A stretch of 64,000 nt of DNA from Planomicrobium okeanokoites (GCF_003428875.1 NZ_QQRS01000004.1:326746-390745); one strand, 5' to 3'. Positions 51,732-61,619 are shown, counted from the first letter of the stretch. Made by a program: numbers and translations. Notes: generated by a model from the sequence alone, not told the origin.

Positions 51732-53537
51732 TTATTCAACCGTAACAGATTTCGCCAGGTTACGCGGCTTATCGACATCACAATCTCTGTGAAGTGCTGC
51801 GTAATAGCTGATCAGCTGCAGCGGAATAACCGATACAAGCGGAGTCAGCAGTTCATGCACTGTCGGAAGGACGTGGCTGTCGCCGTCTTCGCTCAAGCCT
51901 TCCATTGAAATGATCATTGTGTTCGCGCCGCGTGCTGCCACTTCTTTGACGTTGCCGCGGATGTTCAAGTTTACGGATTCCTGTGTCGCAAGCGCGATGA
52001 CAGGCGTGCCTTCTTCGATCAAAGCAATCGTACCGTGCTTCAATTCACCGCCGGCAAAGCCCTCCGCCTGGATATAGGAAATCTCTTTCAGCTTCAACGC
52101 GCCTTCAAGACCAACGAAATAATCCATCAGACGGCCGATAAAGAAGCAATTGCGTGTTGTCGAAAGGAAATCATGCGCTAATTTCTCGATTTCTTCCTTC
52201 ATATCGACTTGCGCCTGGATGGCGTTTGCCACAATACCCATTTCCTGTACAAGATCGAAACCAAGATCGCGTCCGCGTGCTTCTGCAGTTACGGCTGCCA
52301 AAATTGCCAGTACTGCCAATTGTGCTGTGTAAGCTTTAGTAGACGCTACAGCGATTTCAGGTCCTGCATACAGTAATAACGTGTGGTCAGCTTCGCGTGA
52401 CAAAGTCGATCCCGCCACGTTTGTGATTGTGAGTGACGGGTGGCCAAGTTCTTTGATGCGCACCAATACCTGGCGGCTGTCAGCTGTTTCGCCCGACTGG
52501 GAAATGAAGATGAACAACGGTTTTTCGGAAAGAAGCGGCATGTTATAACCGAATTCACTCGCTACATGCACTTCCACTGGAATGCCCGCCATTTTCTCCA
52601 AATACTCTTTGCCGATCAGCCCAGCGTGATAGCTTGTACCCGCTGCGATGATGTACAGGCGATCAGCTTCCTGCAAAGCATCAAGGATTTCAGGCTGGAT
52701 CGTCAATTTCTCGTCCTCGCCTTGGTAAGCCTGGATGATTTTGCGCATCACTGCCGGCTGCTCATCGATTTCTTTCAGCATATAATGAGGGTATGTGCCC
52801 TTATCGATATCGCTCATGTCGATTTCAGCAGTGAACGGTTCGCGTTCCACTTTTTCGCCTTCAAGCGTCAGGATCTCCACGCTGTTTTTGCGGACGATCA
52901 CGATTTCCTTGTCCATTAATTCAACAAATTGGTCCGTCACTTGCAGCATTGCCATAGCATCAGACGCTACAACGTTGAAATCTTCTCCAAGGCCGACAAG
53001 CAATGGGCTCTTGTTTTTCGCGACGAAAATCGTCTGTGCTTCTTCAGCGTCAAGCAAGGCGATTGCATACGAACCTTTCATCAATTTCAAAGCTTTGCTG
53101 AACGCATCCTGCGTCGTCATGCCTTCGCCTTCAACAAATTTACCGATCAATTGAACGATGATTTCCGTGTCCGTATCGGATTCCATTTCCACATCAGCCA
53201 AATAATCGCGCTGCAGGTGGTGATAGTTTTCGATTACGCCGTTATGCACAATCGTGAAACGGTCTGACGTGTTCTGATGCGGGTGAGCGTTTACCTGGCT
53301 CGGCTTGCCGTGCGTTGCCCAGCGTGTGTGCCCGATTCCCGTGTTTCCTGTCACGTCGCCGTTCACAGCTCCGCGAAGATCCGCAATGCGGCCTTTTTCC
53401 TTGAATACTGTAATGCCATCGCCGTTGCGCACAGCAATACCCGCTGAATCGTAGCCGCGGTATTCCAAACGCTCAAGGCCTTTCAATAGGATTTCTTTTG
53501 AATCTTTTTCTCCGATATACCCAACAATTCCACACAT
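51732..53537 (-). CDS. glmS: GlmS, glutamine-fructose-6-phosphate aminotransferase
   Basis: GlmS (601 aa) makes glucosamine-6-phosphate, the first step of wall amino-sugar synthesis. N-terminal glutaminase with nucleophile Cys2 (MCGIVGYIG), RWATHG and [10 protein letters not shown] motifs; two SIS sugar-isomerase domains ([16 protein letters not shown]). C-terminus ends NLAKSVTVE. The ATG at 53537 is required to place Cys2 at the mature N-terminus and has GGAGG 10 bases upstream; the leader contains the glmS ribozyme. Confidence 0.97.
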   Translation of the reverse strand: MCGIVGYIGEKDSKEILLKGLERLEYRGYDSAGIAVRNGDGITVFKEKGRIADLRGAVNGDVTGNTGIGHTRWATHGKPSQVNAHPHQNTSDRFTIVHNGVIENYHHLQRDYLADVEMESDTDTEIIVQLIGKFVEGEGMTTQDAFSKALKLMKGSYAIALLDAEEAQTIFVAKNKSPLLVGLGEDFNVVASDAMAMLQVTDQFVELMDKEIVIVRKNSVEILTLEGEKVEREPFTAEIDMSDIDKGTYPHYMLKEIDEQPAVMRKIIQAYQGEDEKLTIQPEILDALQEADRLYIIAAGTSYHAGLIGKEYLEKMAGIPVEVHVASEFGYNMPLLSEKPLFIFISQSGETADSRQVLVRIKELGHPSLTITNVAGSTLSREADHTLLLYAGPEIAVASTKAYTAQLAVLAILAAVTAEARGRDLGFDLVQEMGIVANAIQAQVDMKEEIEKLAHDFLSTTRNCFFIGRLMDYFVGLEGALKLKEISYIQAEGFAGGELKHGTIALIEEGTPVIALATQESVNLNIRGNVKEVAARGANTMIISMEGLSEDGDSHVLPTVHELLTPLVSVIPLQLISYYAALHRDCDVDKPRNLAKSVTVE

Positions 53538-53571
53538 AATTATAGTTCCTCCAATTTTTTTCAATATCAAA

Positions 53572-53770
53572 AAGAGCGTTCGCCATTTTGCGCGGACGCA
53601 TGCTTGAACCCATCCATCCTGTTGTACAGCTGATCACTCAACTGCTTTGAAGATGGACATAACGACCGGGCTTCACGGCCGGGAGGTATCCGCCGAAATC
53701 TCGATACTCCTCCTCCTCGTCTACTGGGAAATGACTTGTCCGTCCGATTTCCCCAGTACAGGCGCTTCAA
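53572..53770 (-). ncRNA. glmS ribozyme
   Basis: Glucosamine-6-phosphate-activated self-cleaving ribozyme in the glmS leader. Conserved blocks on the minus strand are GAA-GCGCC at the 5' end (cleavage expected between 53766 and 53765), ACGAGG.GGAG.TATCGA, the GATTTCGGCGGAT core and CCTCCCGGC, followed by 3' stems to about 53575. The family feeds back on glmS when its product accumulates. Confidence 0.95.
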
Positions 53771-53833
53771 CTAGTTTCCTTTTTACGCTTTACTACTATC
53801 CCCCTTTTTTGGCGGCCTTAAACAGGCTACTAT

Positions 53834-53862
53834 ATCATACCTTTTCCAATTACCTTAGTCAA
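53834..53862 (-). promoter_or_regulatory. Sigma-A promoter of glmS
   Basis: TTGACT (53862-53857), 17-base spacer, TATGAT (53839-53834) on the minus strand; transcription would start about 60 bases before the ribozyme cleavage site. Confidence 0.88.
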
Positions 53863-53983
53863 TCGTCCCTAAGTCCTTAGACAAAGATGTATTAATATCG
53901 AATAAAGGATAAAATTCGATTTTCACCTTTGCTTGCTGACAAAAATATTTATGCTTTTGTTAATTTATTTATTAATGCAGCCC

Positions 53984-54026
53984 TATAAAAAAACCGTTCC
54001 GGAAGCATTTCAGCTTCGGAACGGTC
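53984..54026 (-). terminator. Terminator of glmM
   Basis: ACCGTTCCGAAGC/GCTTCCGGAACGGT hairpin then TTTTTTT on the minus strand. Confidence 0.92.
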
Positions 54027-54033
54027 TCAATTT

Positions 54034-55383
54034 TTATTTCATGCCCATTTCAGCACGGACCACTTCTGCAATCCGCTCGACATAGCGTTCGCAATCTTCT
54101 TCTGAAGCTGCTTCCACCATGACGCGCACCAACGGTTCAGTACCGGAAGGGCGCACAAGCACACGGCCATTGCCGTTCATTTCCGTTTCAACTTCTTCGA
54201 TTTCAGCAGCCACTTTCGCGTTATCCGTAACCGCATGTTTATCCGTTACACGGATATTGACGAGTTTCTGCGGGAAAATTGTCATTTCACCTGCAAGCTC
54301 GGACAATTTCTTGCCAGTGACTTTCATGATGTTCACCAATTGAAGGCCCGTCAACAATCCGTCGCCTGTTGTATTATAATCAAGGAAAATGATATGGCCT
54401 GACTGTTCGCCGCCAAGATTATAGCCGTTTTTGCGCATTTCTTCGACTACATAACGGTCGCCTACTGCTGTTTTCACGCTGGTCATGCCGTTTGCTTCCA
54501 CTGCTTTATAGAAGCCCATATTGCTCATTACTGTGGACACCACTGTGTCTTTATTCAAGCGGCCTTCAGATTTCAAATATTTACCGCAGATATACATGAT
54601 CTGGTCGCCATCGACAATGCGGCCTTTTTCATCCACCGCGATTAAACGGTCGCCGTCGCCGTCGAAAGCAAGCCCGATATCAGCGTTTTTCTCAATAACC
54701 AGTTCCGCCAGCTTCTGCGGATGAGTGGAACCGACCTGGTCATTGATGTTCAAGCCGTTTGGTGAAGCGCCCATCGAACTGATATCCGCATCAAGGTCGG
54801 CGAATACATGCGTCGCCAATGTTGAAGTGGCACCGTGTGCACAATCAAGCGCGACATGGATGCCGTCGAACTCTTCATCTACCGTCTGTTTCAGATACTG
54901 GATGTATTTCTGGCCGCCTTCAAAATAACTCGTAATGGCGCCCAGGTCACCGCCAGTAGGACGCGGCAGCGTATCTTCTTCCATATCCAGCAATGCTTCG
55001 ATTTCAGCTTCCTGGTCATCGGAAAGCTTATAGCCGTCCGAACCGAAGAATTTGATGCCATTGTCTTCAACCGGGTTATGCGAAGCTGAAATCATGACGC
55101 CCGCTTCCGCGCTCATCACGCGTGTCAGGTAAGAAACACCTGGTGTACTGATGACGCCAAGACGCATCACTTCCGCACCGACACTCAATAATCCTGCGGC
55201 CAAAGCGCCTTCCAGCATTTCTCCTGAAATACGGGTATCGCGCCCAATCAGAACTTTCGGTTTATCCTTCGAGCTTTTCGTCAATACATATCCGCCGAAG
55301 CGGCCCAATTTAAATGCTAATTCCGGTGTCAGTTCGCTATTCGCTACGCCGCGAACTCCATCTGTTCCAAAATATTTTCCCAT
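54034..55383 (-). CDS. glmM: GlmM, phosphoglucosamine mutase
   Basis: GlmM (449 aa) converts glucosamine-6-phosphate to glucosamine-1-phosphate. Phosphoserine loop ISASHNP with Ser101, metal loop DGDGDR, sugar loop GGEQSGH and phosphate-binding [12 protein letters not shown] are intact. Standard Bacilli length and order cdaA-cdaR-glmM; GlmM and CdaR both modulate CdaA in other Firmicutes. Confidence 0.97.
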   Translation of the reverse strand: MGKYFGTDGVRGVANSELTPELAFKLGRFGGYVLTKSSKDKPKVLIGRDTRISGEMLEGALAAGLLSVGAEVMRLGVISTPGVSYLTRVMSAEAGVMISASHNPVEDNGIKFFGSDGYKLSDDQEAEIEALLDMEEDTLPRPTGGDLGAITSYFEGGQKYIQYLKQTVDEEFDGIHVALDCAHGATSTLATHVFADLDADISSMGASPNGLNINDQVGSTHPQKLAELVIEKNADIGLAFDGDGDRLIAVDEKGRIVDGDQIMYICGKYLKSEGRLNKDTVVSTVMSNMGFYKAVEANGMTSVKTAVGDRYVVEEMRKNGYNLGGEQSGHIIFLDYNTTGDGLLTGLQLVNIMKVTGKKLSELAGEMTIFPQKLVNIRVTDKHAVTDNAKVAAEIEEVETEMNGNGRVLVRPSGTEPLVRVMVEAASEEDCERYVERIAEVVRAEMGMK

Positions 55384-55429
55384 GCTTATATTCTCTCCTT
55401 AAATCCAATGCAATATCGGATAATAATTC

Positions 55430-55588
55430 CTATTGTATATGGATGGTTGCAGTAGAAGGAAAAGTCAGCCATTTCGCTTTCTTCAATCCTTCTGCCCCAA
55501 CTTCCAGTTTATGCTGTCCCTTTTTTTCCGCTGCATCTACATATACCACAAAATCTTCCAACTTCAAACTATCCAGCAATTCTTCCGT
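55430..55588 (-). pseudogene. cdaR: Stranded C-terminal end of CdaR beyond an in-frame stop
   Basis: In the same frame as cdaR, after its TGA at 55589-55591, 52 codons run to a TAG at 55430-55432. They read as the second half of a YbbR repeat (EELLDSLKLEDFVVYVDAAE..., ending FPSTATIHIQ). No separate start is evident. Other YbbR repeats have Gly at the position of the TGA, so GGA to TGA is a simple explanation. Confidence 0.8.
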
Positions 55589-56704
55589 TCAATACGCTAT
55601 CAACGAGACCAGACCATCTTCGGGATCGAGAAAATCGGCTTTATTGCCATCGTCCAGCCCTCTGATTTCCAGTGGAAGGTTCTCGAAGATTTGCTGATGA
55701 AGTGCCTCATCCGGATTCGCACTGTTGAAATTGATGTCTTCCGGCATCAACACGGTTTCGTCCACACTGATTTCGGCGTCCACGATGATGCTTCCCGGCT
55801 CTACAGCGCTCGTTCCTTCAGGGGCCGCGAGATCCACTTCAATCGCCGTATCAGTCAGGGTTACGCCGCTGATATTCACTTCCACTTCGTATTCTTCGAT
55901 TGTGTCAACGATATTCCGCGGCCCTGAAATCTTGACGGTATCGACATCCGTTTCAATTTCATCCACGGTGATCCCTTCACGTGCCGTTCCCGTCTGGGTC
56001 AGTGATATCGGAACTTCCCGGCTGTATTCTTCAATGACAGCTTCGACCTCCACCACTTCCGGTTCGATTGTTACATTGTCCAGTTTCGTCAGGTCATTCG
56101 CAAGTACTCGGACTCTCGCTTCCCTCGTCACGGACGAATCCAAGCCTGGCTCTTCCGTTACTGTCGCTTTTACAAAACTGATGGAATCAATGACACTTTT
56201 CGGTCCGCTGACTGTAACCGTATTGGGATCAGCCGTTATACTTTTCAGTACATAGTTTTCCGCAATCAGCCGTTCATTCAGTTCGGCATCGATTTTAAAT
56301 TCTTGAGTGACCCGTTCCTCGATCAGAACATCCAGGAAAGTCGGATCGATCCTGACGCCTAATTCTTGAGAGATATTTTCCGTTTGCACACGGATGCGAT
56401 GCTCTCCGAGCGGCAGGTTCCGCAAGTCTACAAAGACCGTAAAATCTTTGATTTGCTGCGTTGTTTGAACCTCTCGGGTGGGTCCTGTAATCTGGACATC
56501 CACAGTCGCCGGCACACCGCTGACCATCAGGCTTGTATCGTCGTAATACACTTCGAGCGGTACATCTTCGATAATTTCAGTCATCGTATTGCTGGCCGCT
56601 GAATTATTGTTTTCTTCTTCCGCTTTTACGGAAAAGAACATAAGAAAGGCTAGCAATAATGCGGTAATCCTCAAAAACCAGGGGTTATCCATCATTTTAT
56701 CCAT
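55589..56704 (-). CDS. cdaR: CdaR (YbbR), regulator of CdaA, truncated
   Basis: Protein of 371 aa: membrane anchor (about 6-25) and extracellular YbbR repeats (strands such as VTVSGPKSVIDSISFVKATV and VKISGPRNIVDTIEEYEVEV). CdaR binds CdaA and controls cyclic di-AMP synthesis. The last repeat stops early after DPEDGLVSLIAY at an in-frame TGA; the remaining 52 codons follow in frame (see neighbouring entry). The start ATG at 56704 follows GGAGGGG and overlaps the cdaA stop by eight bases; the upstream open frame lies in cdaA. A real nonsense change would remove half of the last repeat but leave the anchor; sequencing error is the alternative. Confidence 0.9.
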   Translation of the reverse strand: MDKMMDNPWFLRITALLLAFLMFFSVKAEEENNNSAASNTMTEIIEDVPLEVYYDDTSLMVSGVPATVDVQITGPTREVQTTQQIKDFTVFVDLRNLPLGEHRIRVQTENISQELGVRIDPTFLDVLIEERVTQEFKIDAELNERLIAENYVLKSITADPNTVTVSGPKSVIDSISFVKATVTEEPGLDSSVTREARVRVLANDLTKLDNVTIEPEVVEVEAVIEEYSREVPISLTQTGTAREGITVDEIETDVDTVKISGPRNIVDTIEEYEVEVNISGVTLTDTAIEVDLAAPEGTSAVEPGSIIVDAEISVDETVLMPEDINFNSANPDEALHQQIFENLPLEIRGLDDGNKADFLDPEDGLVSLIAY

Positions 56705-57533
56705 TCTTTTTTCCCCTCCAGTTCCACCAGGAAGAAGTTTCGTTCTGCTGTTCTTCGCCAAACCAGATGCGGCGCAGTTTCACTTCAAAATCCTCCAAAG
56801 ACAAGTTACGGTGCAAATCGCCATTCGCCGTCAGGCTGATGGCGCCCGTCTCTTCCGAAACGACGATGGTGATGGCATCTGTCACTTCACTGATTCCAAG
56901 TGCCGCGCGGTGGCGGGTTCCAAGTTCTTTGGAAATGAACGGACTTTCCGATAAAGGAAGATAGCACGCCGCCGCCGCCACTTTGTTCTTTTGGACGATC
57001 ACGGCTCCATCGTGAAGAGGTGTATTGGGGATAAAGAGGTTTATCATCAACTCTGACGTAATGTCTGAGTTCAAAGGTATTCCGGTTTCAATATACTCAC
57101 TCAATCCGGTTTCACGTTCAATGGATACCAATGCGCCAATACGCCTTTTCGCCATGTAACTGACGGATTTTGTCATTGCTTCGATCAGCCGGTTGCGTTC
57201 TGATTCCTCGTTCAGCGTGCTGCTGGAAAACAGTTTTCCGCGCCCCAGCTGTTCGAGCGCCCGTCTGAGTTCCGGCTGGAAGATGATGATGATCGCCAGG
57301 AAACCCCAATTGAGCACTTCCTGCATAATCCAGCCAAGCGTCTGCAGATTCAATGCCTGCGTGATCAATTGGGCGATGATGATGACGAAAATCCCTTTCA
57401 ATAATTGAACGGCTTTCGTCCCTTTAATGATCGTGATCAATTTATATAAAACGAACCAAACTAATAAAATATCAGCTATATTGATTATGAGTTCGAGTGG
57501 TGTTAGGTTTGTAATATTATCCAAAAACGGCAT
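56697..57533 (-). CDS. cdaA: CdaA, membrane diadenylate cyclase
   Basis: CdaA (278 aa) makes cyclic di-AMP. Three membrane helices (about 12-32, 43-62, 68-84), then the DAC domain with D175-G-A and R207-H-R catalytic motifs and the PELRRALEQLGRG lead-in. I chose the ATG at 57533 (MPFLDNITNL), 6 bases after GAGGG; the earlier in-frame start lacks support. First gene of cdaA-cdaR-glmM. Confidence 0.95.
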   Translation of the reverse strand: MPFLDNITNLTPLELIINIADILLVWFVLYKLITIIKGTKAVQLLKGIFVIIIAQLITQALNLQTLGWIMQEVLNWGFLAIIIIFQPELRRALEQLGRGKLFSSSTLNEESERNRLIEAMTKSVSYMAKRRIGALVSIERETGLSEYIETGIPLNSDITSELMINLFIPNTPLHDGAVIVQKNKVAAAACYLPLSESPFISKELGTRHRAALGISEVTDAITIVVSEETGAISLTANGDLHRNLSLEDFEVKLRRIWFGEEQQNETSSWWNWRGKKNG

Positions 57534-57597
57534 CTGCAACCCTCGCTTTTCTACATCTGCATGAAATAAGTATATCATAAAACATTCTGGTCATGCT

Positions 57598-57680
57598 TTA
57601 TAGAAAAGCCATGCGGCACTGAAAGGCTTAAGACAGACCAGCTGGAGTCTGGACAATAGAAAAGCAACAGTAACTGCCGG
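57598..57680. repeat. Shortened copy of the 122-base interspersed repeat
   Basis: TAGAAAAGC...CTTAAGACAGACCAGC..GGAGTCTGGACAATAGAAAAGC shares the start, middle and end of the tandem units at 62754-63036, with the centre deleted. It lies between rsiW and cdaA. Confidence 0.65.
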
Positions 57681-57718
57681 AAACTGAATGCAAAAAATCC
57701 GCCCCCAAAGGGACGGAT

Positions 57719-58354
57719 TTATTCGCCGATCATTGCGTCTTCATTATTAAAAATGGAAGCTGCGTCTTTAAAGCCATTTTTAATGGTATACCATAACCAG
57801 TCGAAAATCTGGTCGATTTCTTCCACTTCGCCGGTGATTACCCCACTGGAGGCCATATATTGCCCGTTTACGACGGTGACATTACCATGAAGTTCCCCGT
57901 CGACCCGCAGATCGCCGTTCCTTACCGTGATATCCCCCGTCACCACTTCACCTTCCGGTACAATGACAGTATTGCCTTCCACCACCACATTCGGCTGCTT
58001 TGTAAAGGAGAATTGCTGATCATTATTAAAGTCCGAGAATAATGTCGCACTCATCAATACGAAGAAAATTGCTGCAGCCGTCAAAAGCGGATGCTGCTTG
58101 AACCAGCGCTGCGCGCCTGAACGCTGTTTCTGCTTCGGCAGTTTGCTCATCGTGGCTTCGACAAAGCCTTTTGGCGCTTCTATATGGGATGCACTCTGGA
58201 CGAATGCAATCGTTTTGTTCAATTCATGGTAGATCTTCTGACAATCTTGGCAGGTCGCCAGATTTTCTTTCAACACCCGTTCTTTGGATGGTTCAAGGTC
58301 ACCGTCTAAATAATCGTTCATATACTGGACGATGTAATCCGGACACGTCTTCAT
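57719..58354 (-). CDS. rsiW: RsiW, anti-sigma-W factor
   Basis: RsiW (211 aa) holds sigma-W until two proteases cut it under envelope stress. N-terminal ZAS-type domain with Cys4 and C-x2-C (ATCQDC), one membrane helix (about 88-105), and an extracellular beta-rich region (VPEGEVVTGDITVRNGDLRVDGELHGNVTVVNG). In the zinc motif the usual His (EHLxxC) is Asn (KENLATC). Co-transcribed with sigW, 12 bases apart. Confidence 0.94.
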   Translation of the reverse strand: MKTCPDYIVQYMNDYLDGDLEPSKERVLKENLATCQDCQKIYHELNKTIAFVQSASHIEAPKGFVEATMSKLPKQKQRSGAQRWFKQHPLLTAAAIFFVLMSATLFSDFNNDQQFSFTKQPNVVVEGNTVIVPEGEVVTGDITVRNGDLRVDGELHGNVTVVNGQYMASSGVITGEVEEIDQIFDWLWYTIKNGFKDAASIFNNEDAMIGE

Positions 58355-58366
58355 CCTGCTCGCCTC

Positions 58367-58930
58367 CTACAAATTGCTTAATTGCTTCCGCAAGGCTTCG
58401 CGCCCGCGGTGTATACGTGTTTTCACAGTCCCAAGCGGCAAATCCAGAATTTCGCTGATTTCAGCCAGCGGCAATTCTTCAATATACTTTAATACAATAG
58501 CTGCCCGGTACTTATCTGGCAAGCGGCTAATCTCATATTGTACCCGCTCCTGGACTTCCATCTTCACCAATTCATCTTCGGGAAGTTCGTCGTCGTTGGC
58601 GATGCTCGAGTACATATTCAAGCCTTCTGCCCCACGCACTTCTGCATCCAGGTGATAATCCGGTTTTTTCTTTCTGATCCGGTCGATGCACAAATTTGTA
58701 GCTATGCGGTAAAGCCAAGTGGAGAATTTCCTTTTCTGATCGAATGTATGAATATTGACGTAAGCACGCATGAAAGCTTCCTGAGCTATATCTTCGGCTT
58801 CATGTTTATTGCCGAGCATACGATAGCAAATTTGATACAGCTGGTGCTGATACAATTCTACAATCTCTGCGAATGCGTCCTGGTCGCCTTTAATGACTTT
58901 TGCTATTCTCTTGTTCACTAACGCATCCAT
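58367..58930 (-). CDS. sigW: SigW, ECF sigma factor for envelope stress
   Basis: SigW (187 aa) directs genes against antimicrobial peptides and wall stress. Region 2 (YQICYRMLGNKHEAEDIAQEAFMRAY) and region 4 (LPDKYRAAIVLKYIEELPLAEISEILDLPLGTVKTRIHRGREAL) are complete. A perfect sigma-W promoter lies 36 bases upstream, so it activates itself. Confidence 0.96.
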   Translation of the reverse strand: MDALVNKRIAKVIKGDQDAFAEIVELYQHQLYQICYRMLGNKHEAEDIAQEAFMRAYVNIHTFDQKRKFSTWLYRIATNLCIDRIRKKKPDYHLDAEVRGAEGLNMYSSIANDDELPEDELVKMEVQERVQYEISRLPDKYRAAIVLKYIEELPLAEISEILDLPLGTVKTRIHRGREALRKQLSNL

Positions 58931-58966
58931 GATCTCATTTCCCTCCGCCTATGCGGCTATGTTTTA

Positions 58967-58994
58967 TATACGTATCATTTATAGAAAGGTTTCA
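58967..58994 (-). promoter_or_regulatory. Sigma-W promoter of sigW-rsiW
   Basis: TGAAAC (58994-58989), 16-base spacer, CGTATA (58972-58967) on the minus strand: exact consensus for sigma-W. Confidence 0.95.
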
Positions 58995-59104
58995 TTTATT
59001 TTCTCTTTTATATGGTATCAAAGATTACCCAAATAAATCCATCTAAATTTCATACGAAATAACTAAAGGGTTTGTTCCTTATTTCACATAATTACTTTCC
59101 ATAA

Positions 59105-59132
59105 AAATAAAAAACAGGCTTTCGCCTGTTTT
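59105..59132 (-). terminator. Terminator of rocF
   Basis: AACAGGCGAAAGCCTGTT hairpin followed by TTTTATTTTTA on the minus strand; the first bases overlap the end of the gene. Confidence 0.9.
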
Positions 59133-60039
59133 AAAGTAGTTTTTCGCCAAGCAATGAACCAATCAAAGCCACTGCAACGTCTGCTGTTCTATTTTTTTCA
59201 TCCAGAATCGGGTTCACTTCCACGAATTCAGCGGATGTGATGATGCCTGCATCATGTAGCATCTCCATCGCCAAATGGCTTTCCCGGTAGCTGATGCCGC
59301 CTGGTACTGGAGTGCCAACGCCTGGCGTATAAAGAGGATCAATGCCATCAAGATCCAGTGATAAGTGGACACCGTCTGTCTTGCGCTCTTCTTTTAAGTA
59401 GCGGATTGAATCTTCGATAACAAAATCCATGCCCATCTTATCGATTTCATGCATGCTGTAAACTTTGATGCCGCGCTCACGGATTAATTCGCGTTCGCCC
59501 GGGTCTACCGAACGTGCACCGATGATAACGATGTTCTCCGGCTTCACTTTCGGTGAAAAGCCGCGAATCTGCGTCAACTTCTCGTGGCCGTGGCCAAAGC
59601 TTGCAGCAAGCGGCATACCGTGGATATTGCCTGACGGCGATGTTTCACTCGTGTTCATATCTGCGTGGGCATCATACCAGATCACACCTAAATTTTCGTG
59701 GTTCGGCGAGATGCCTGCAAGTGTTCCGATGGCGATACTATGGTCACCGCCGAGTACCAGCGGGAAGTTTCCTGTTTTCGTAACTGCCTGGACTTTTTCG
59801 CCAAGCGCTTCCATCGCTTCAGTGATGACTTCCATATTGCGTAGGTTTGTGTCTGTATCGACTTGCCCATCCGCATGGCCGACTTGGATGTCCCCTTCAT
59901 CCTTGACGGTATGCCCCAGGTTTTCGATGCGCTCAACCACACCCGCATAACGGATTGCGCTCGGTCCCATATCAACGCCGCGGCGATTCTGTCCATGATC
60001 CATTGGAACTCCAATAATTGATACATTTAATTTATTCAT
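59131..60039 (-). CDS. rocF: Arginase
   Basis: Arginase (302 aa) splits arginine to ornithine and urea. Mn-binding motifs GGDHSIAIG, WYDAHADMNT and SLDLDGIDP are intact, with the N-terminal SIIGVPMDHGQNRRGVDMGPSAIR. The ATG at 60039 follows AAGGGGG; the longer frame has no family match. It is unlinked to other arginine genes here. Confidence 0.96.
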   Translation of the reverse strand: MNKLNVSIIGVPMDHGQNRRGVDMGPSAIRYAGVVERIENLGHTVKDEGDIQVGHADGQVDTDTNLRNMEVITEAMEALGEKVQAVTKTGNFPLVLGGDHSIAIGTLAGISPNHENLGVIWYDAHADMNTSETSPSGNIHGMPLAASFGHGHEKLTQIRGFSPKVKPENIVIIGARSVDPGERELIRERGIKVYSMHEIDKMGMDFVIEDSIRYLKEERKTDGVHLSLDLDGIDPLYTPGVGTPVPGGISYRESHLAMEMLHDAGIITSAEFVEVNPILDEKNRTADVAVALIGSLLGEKLL

Positions 60040-60069
60040 GTTTTTATACCCCCTTGAGTTGTCAAACCC

Positions 60070-60099
60070 ATTGTAACCGCTAACAACAACATGGCTCAA
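60070..60099 (-). promoter_or_regulatory. Candidate sigma-A promoter of rocF
   Basis: TTGAGC (60099-60094), 18-base spacer, TACAAT (60075-60070) on the minus strand, just after the GNAT gene. Confidence 0.55.
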
Positions 60100-60109
60100 C
60101 CACACAAGA

Positions 60110-60673
60110 TTACGTATTTTTATTCATTCGTTTTTTCAGCAATTCTTTAACTGCGGGCCATTCCTCATCAATAATTGAATAAACAATAGCATCTCTTGGC
60201 AGGCCGGTCGAACGGATGCGTTCATTGCGCATCGTCCCTTCCTTTACTGCCCCTATAGCTTCAAGCGCTTTCTGCGAACGGACATTTTCACTGTCCGTTT
60301 TAAACTGGACCCGTATCATCTCCCGCTCTTCAAAACAATAAGCCAGCAGCGCGTATTTCACCCGGCTGTTCAATCCGCTGCCATGCATTTCTTCCGCATA
60401 AAACGTCGAACCGATTTCACAGCTTTTATTCGCTTCATCGATTCCGTAAATCCGGGTCGTGCCGACTACTTTTCCGGTGTCCGGCTGTTCTACAGCGAAC
60501 ACCAGCACATTCGAGCCATTCAATCCGGCTTCCAGCCACTCAACTAACTGCTCGAACGTCTCCACTTTTATCAGCATATGTTCGAAAATATCCGGTGTGT
60601 ACAGTTCCCATAATGTTTCAAAATCCTCCCGCTTCAATAACCGCAATCTCACGCCTGGCTGTTCGATGATCAT
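60110..60673 (-). CDS. GNAT family N-acetyltransferase (RimJ/RimL type)
   Basis: Protein of 187 aa: VRLRLLKREDFETLWELY at the start, CEIGSTFYAEEMHGSGLNSRVKYALLAYCFE (acetyl-CoA region) and NVRSQKALEAIGAVKEGTMRNERI. ATG behind GGGGGAAG. It follows citR by 12 bases and is probably co-transcribed with it. Target unknown. Confidence 0.87.
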   Translation of the reverse strand: MIIEQPGVRLRLLKREDFETLWELYTPDIFEHMLIKVETFEQLVEWLEAGLNGSNVLVFAVEQPDTGKVVGTTRIYGIDEANKSCEIGSTFYAEEMHGSGLNSRVKYALLAYCFEEREMIRVQFKTDSENVRSQKALEAIGAVKEGTMRNERIRSTGLPRDAIVYSIIDEEWPAVKELLKKRMNKNT

Positions 60674-60685
60674 CCAACTTCCCCC

Positions 60686-61561
60686 TTAACTGAAATAAAC
60701 CGCCTGTATTCTTTCCAAAAATTCCTTTTCCAAGTCATTCTTTTCTTTGCAAATAAAATAAGTAGCGACTTCAGGCAATGGAAACAAGTCAAAATGCGCT
60801 TCCAACAGACGGCCTTCGATCAGTTCCCGCCTTACCATCGACCGCGGCAAAAATGATACGCCCAATCCTTCCTGTATAAAACGCTTGGCAATATGCGCCT
60901 GCGTCACGGTCATTGTCCGCACCCCCGGTGTTTTCGAGCTTAATTTGACCAATAATTCATCCCAAAACACCGGATGATGATGCGTGAAAAGATAGTGGGA
61001 CCGCAACATCGTTTCATCGGAAATGACCGGTCCCGACTCATCATCGTAAGCATCCCGCGGAACCACAAAAACAAGCTCATCTTTATAGACCACTTCACTG
61101 TGCAGCACACGGCTCACCGGCTGAATGGCGGAAATTCCTGCGTTCACTGCCCCGCTCTCCACCAGCGCCTCTATCTTTTCCGATTCCTCCACCTGGATCA
61201 CCAATTCCAAATCGGGATGCCGTTTCGTAAACGACTTCAACAGATAAGGCAGCACCGTCTCTGCCATCAAAGGCGAAATCGCCAGCACCCACTTCTTGCG
61301 GTATCCCTGCGCAAACGAATGGACCTTTTCCACACTTTGCTCCAGCTGCCGCAGCAGCCTGTCCGCTTCCCCTTTGAACAACTTCCCTTCCTCCGTCAGC
61401 GATACCCGGTTCTTCTGCCGCTGGAATAAAACCACGCCCAGGCTTTCTTCCAACAGGCGGATGTGCACAGTAACACTTGGCTGTGACATCAGCAGCCTCT
61501 CGGAAGTCTTTCGGAAATTCAGTGTCTCTGCGGCATCGGTAAACGTCTTTAACCAAGCCAA
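60686..61561 (-). CDS. citR: CitR-like LysR-type regulator of citA
   Basis: Protein of 291 aa, the same length as Bacillus subtilis CitR. N-terminal winged helix (LAWLKTFTDAAETLNFRKTSERLLMSQPSVTVHIRLLEESLG) and LysR effector domain. I chose the TTG at 61559-61561, 9 bases after an AAGGAAGTGATC site; a GTG five codons upstream falls inside that site. It is divergent from a CitA-type citrate synthase, as in Bacillus subtilis, where CitR represses citA. Confidence 0.85.
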   Translation of the reverse strand: MAWLKTFTDAAETLNFRKTSERLLMSQPSVTVHIRLLEESLGVVLFQRQKNRVSLTEEGKLFKGEADRLLRQLEQSVEKVHSFAQGYRKKWVLAISPLMAETVLPYLLKSFTKRHPDLELVIQVEESEKIEALVESGAVNAGISAIQPVSRVLHSEVVYKDELVFVVPRDAYDDESGPVISDETMLRSHYLFTHHHPVFWDELLVKLSSKTPGVRTMTVTQAHIAKRFIQEGLGVSFLPRSMVRRELIEGRLLEAHFDLFPLPEVATYFICKEKNDLEKEFLERIQAVYFS

Positions 61562-61601
61562 GTCGATGGCGATCACTTCCTTGCTGATTAATATTTTGAA
61601 T

Positions 61602-61619
61602 TGATTTAATTATAAATCA
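61602..61619. promoter_or_regulatory. Candidate CitR operator
   Basis: TGATTTA-ATTA-TAAATCA, a perfect seven-base inverted repeat in the 112-base spacer between citR and citA. Confidence 0.6.
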
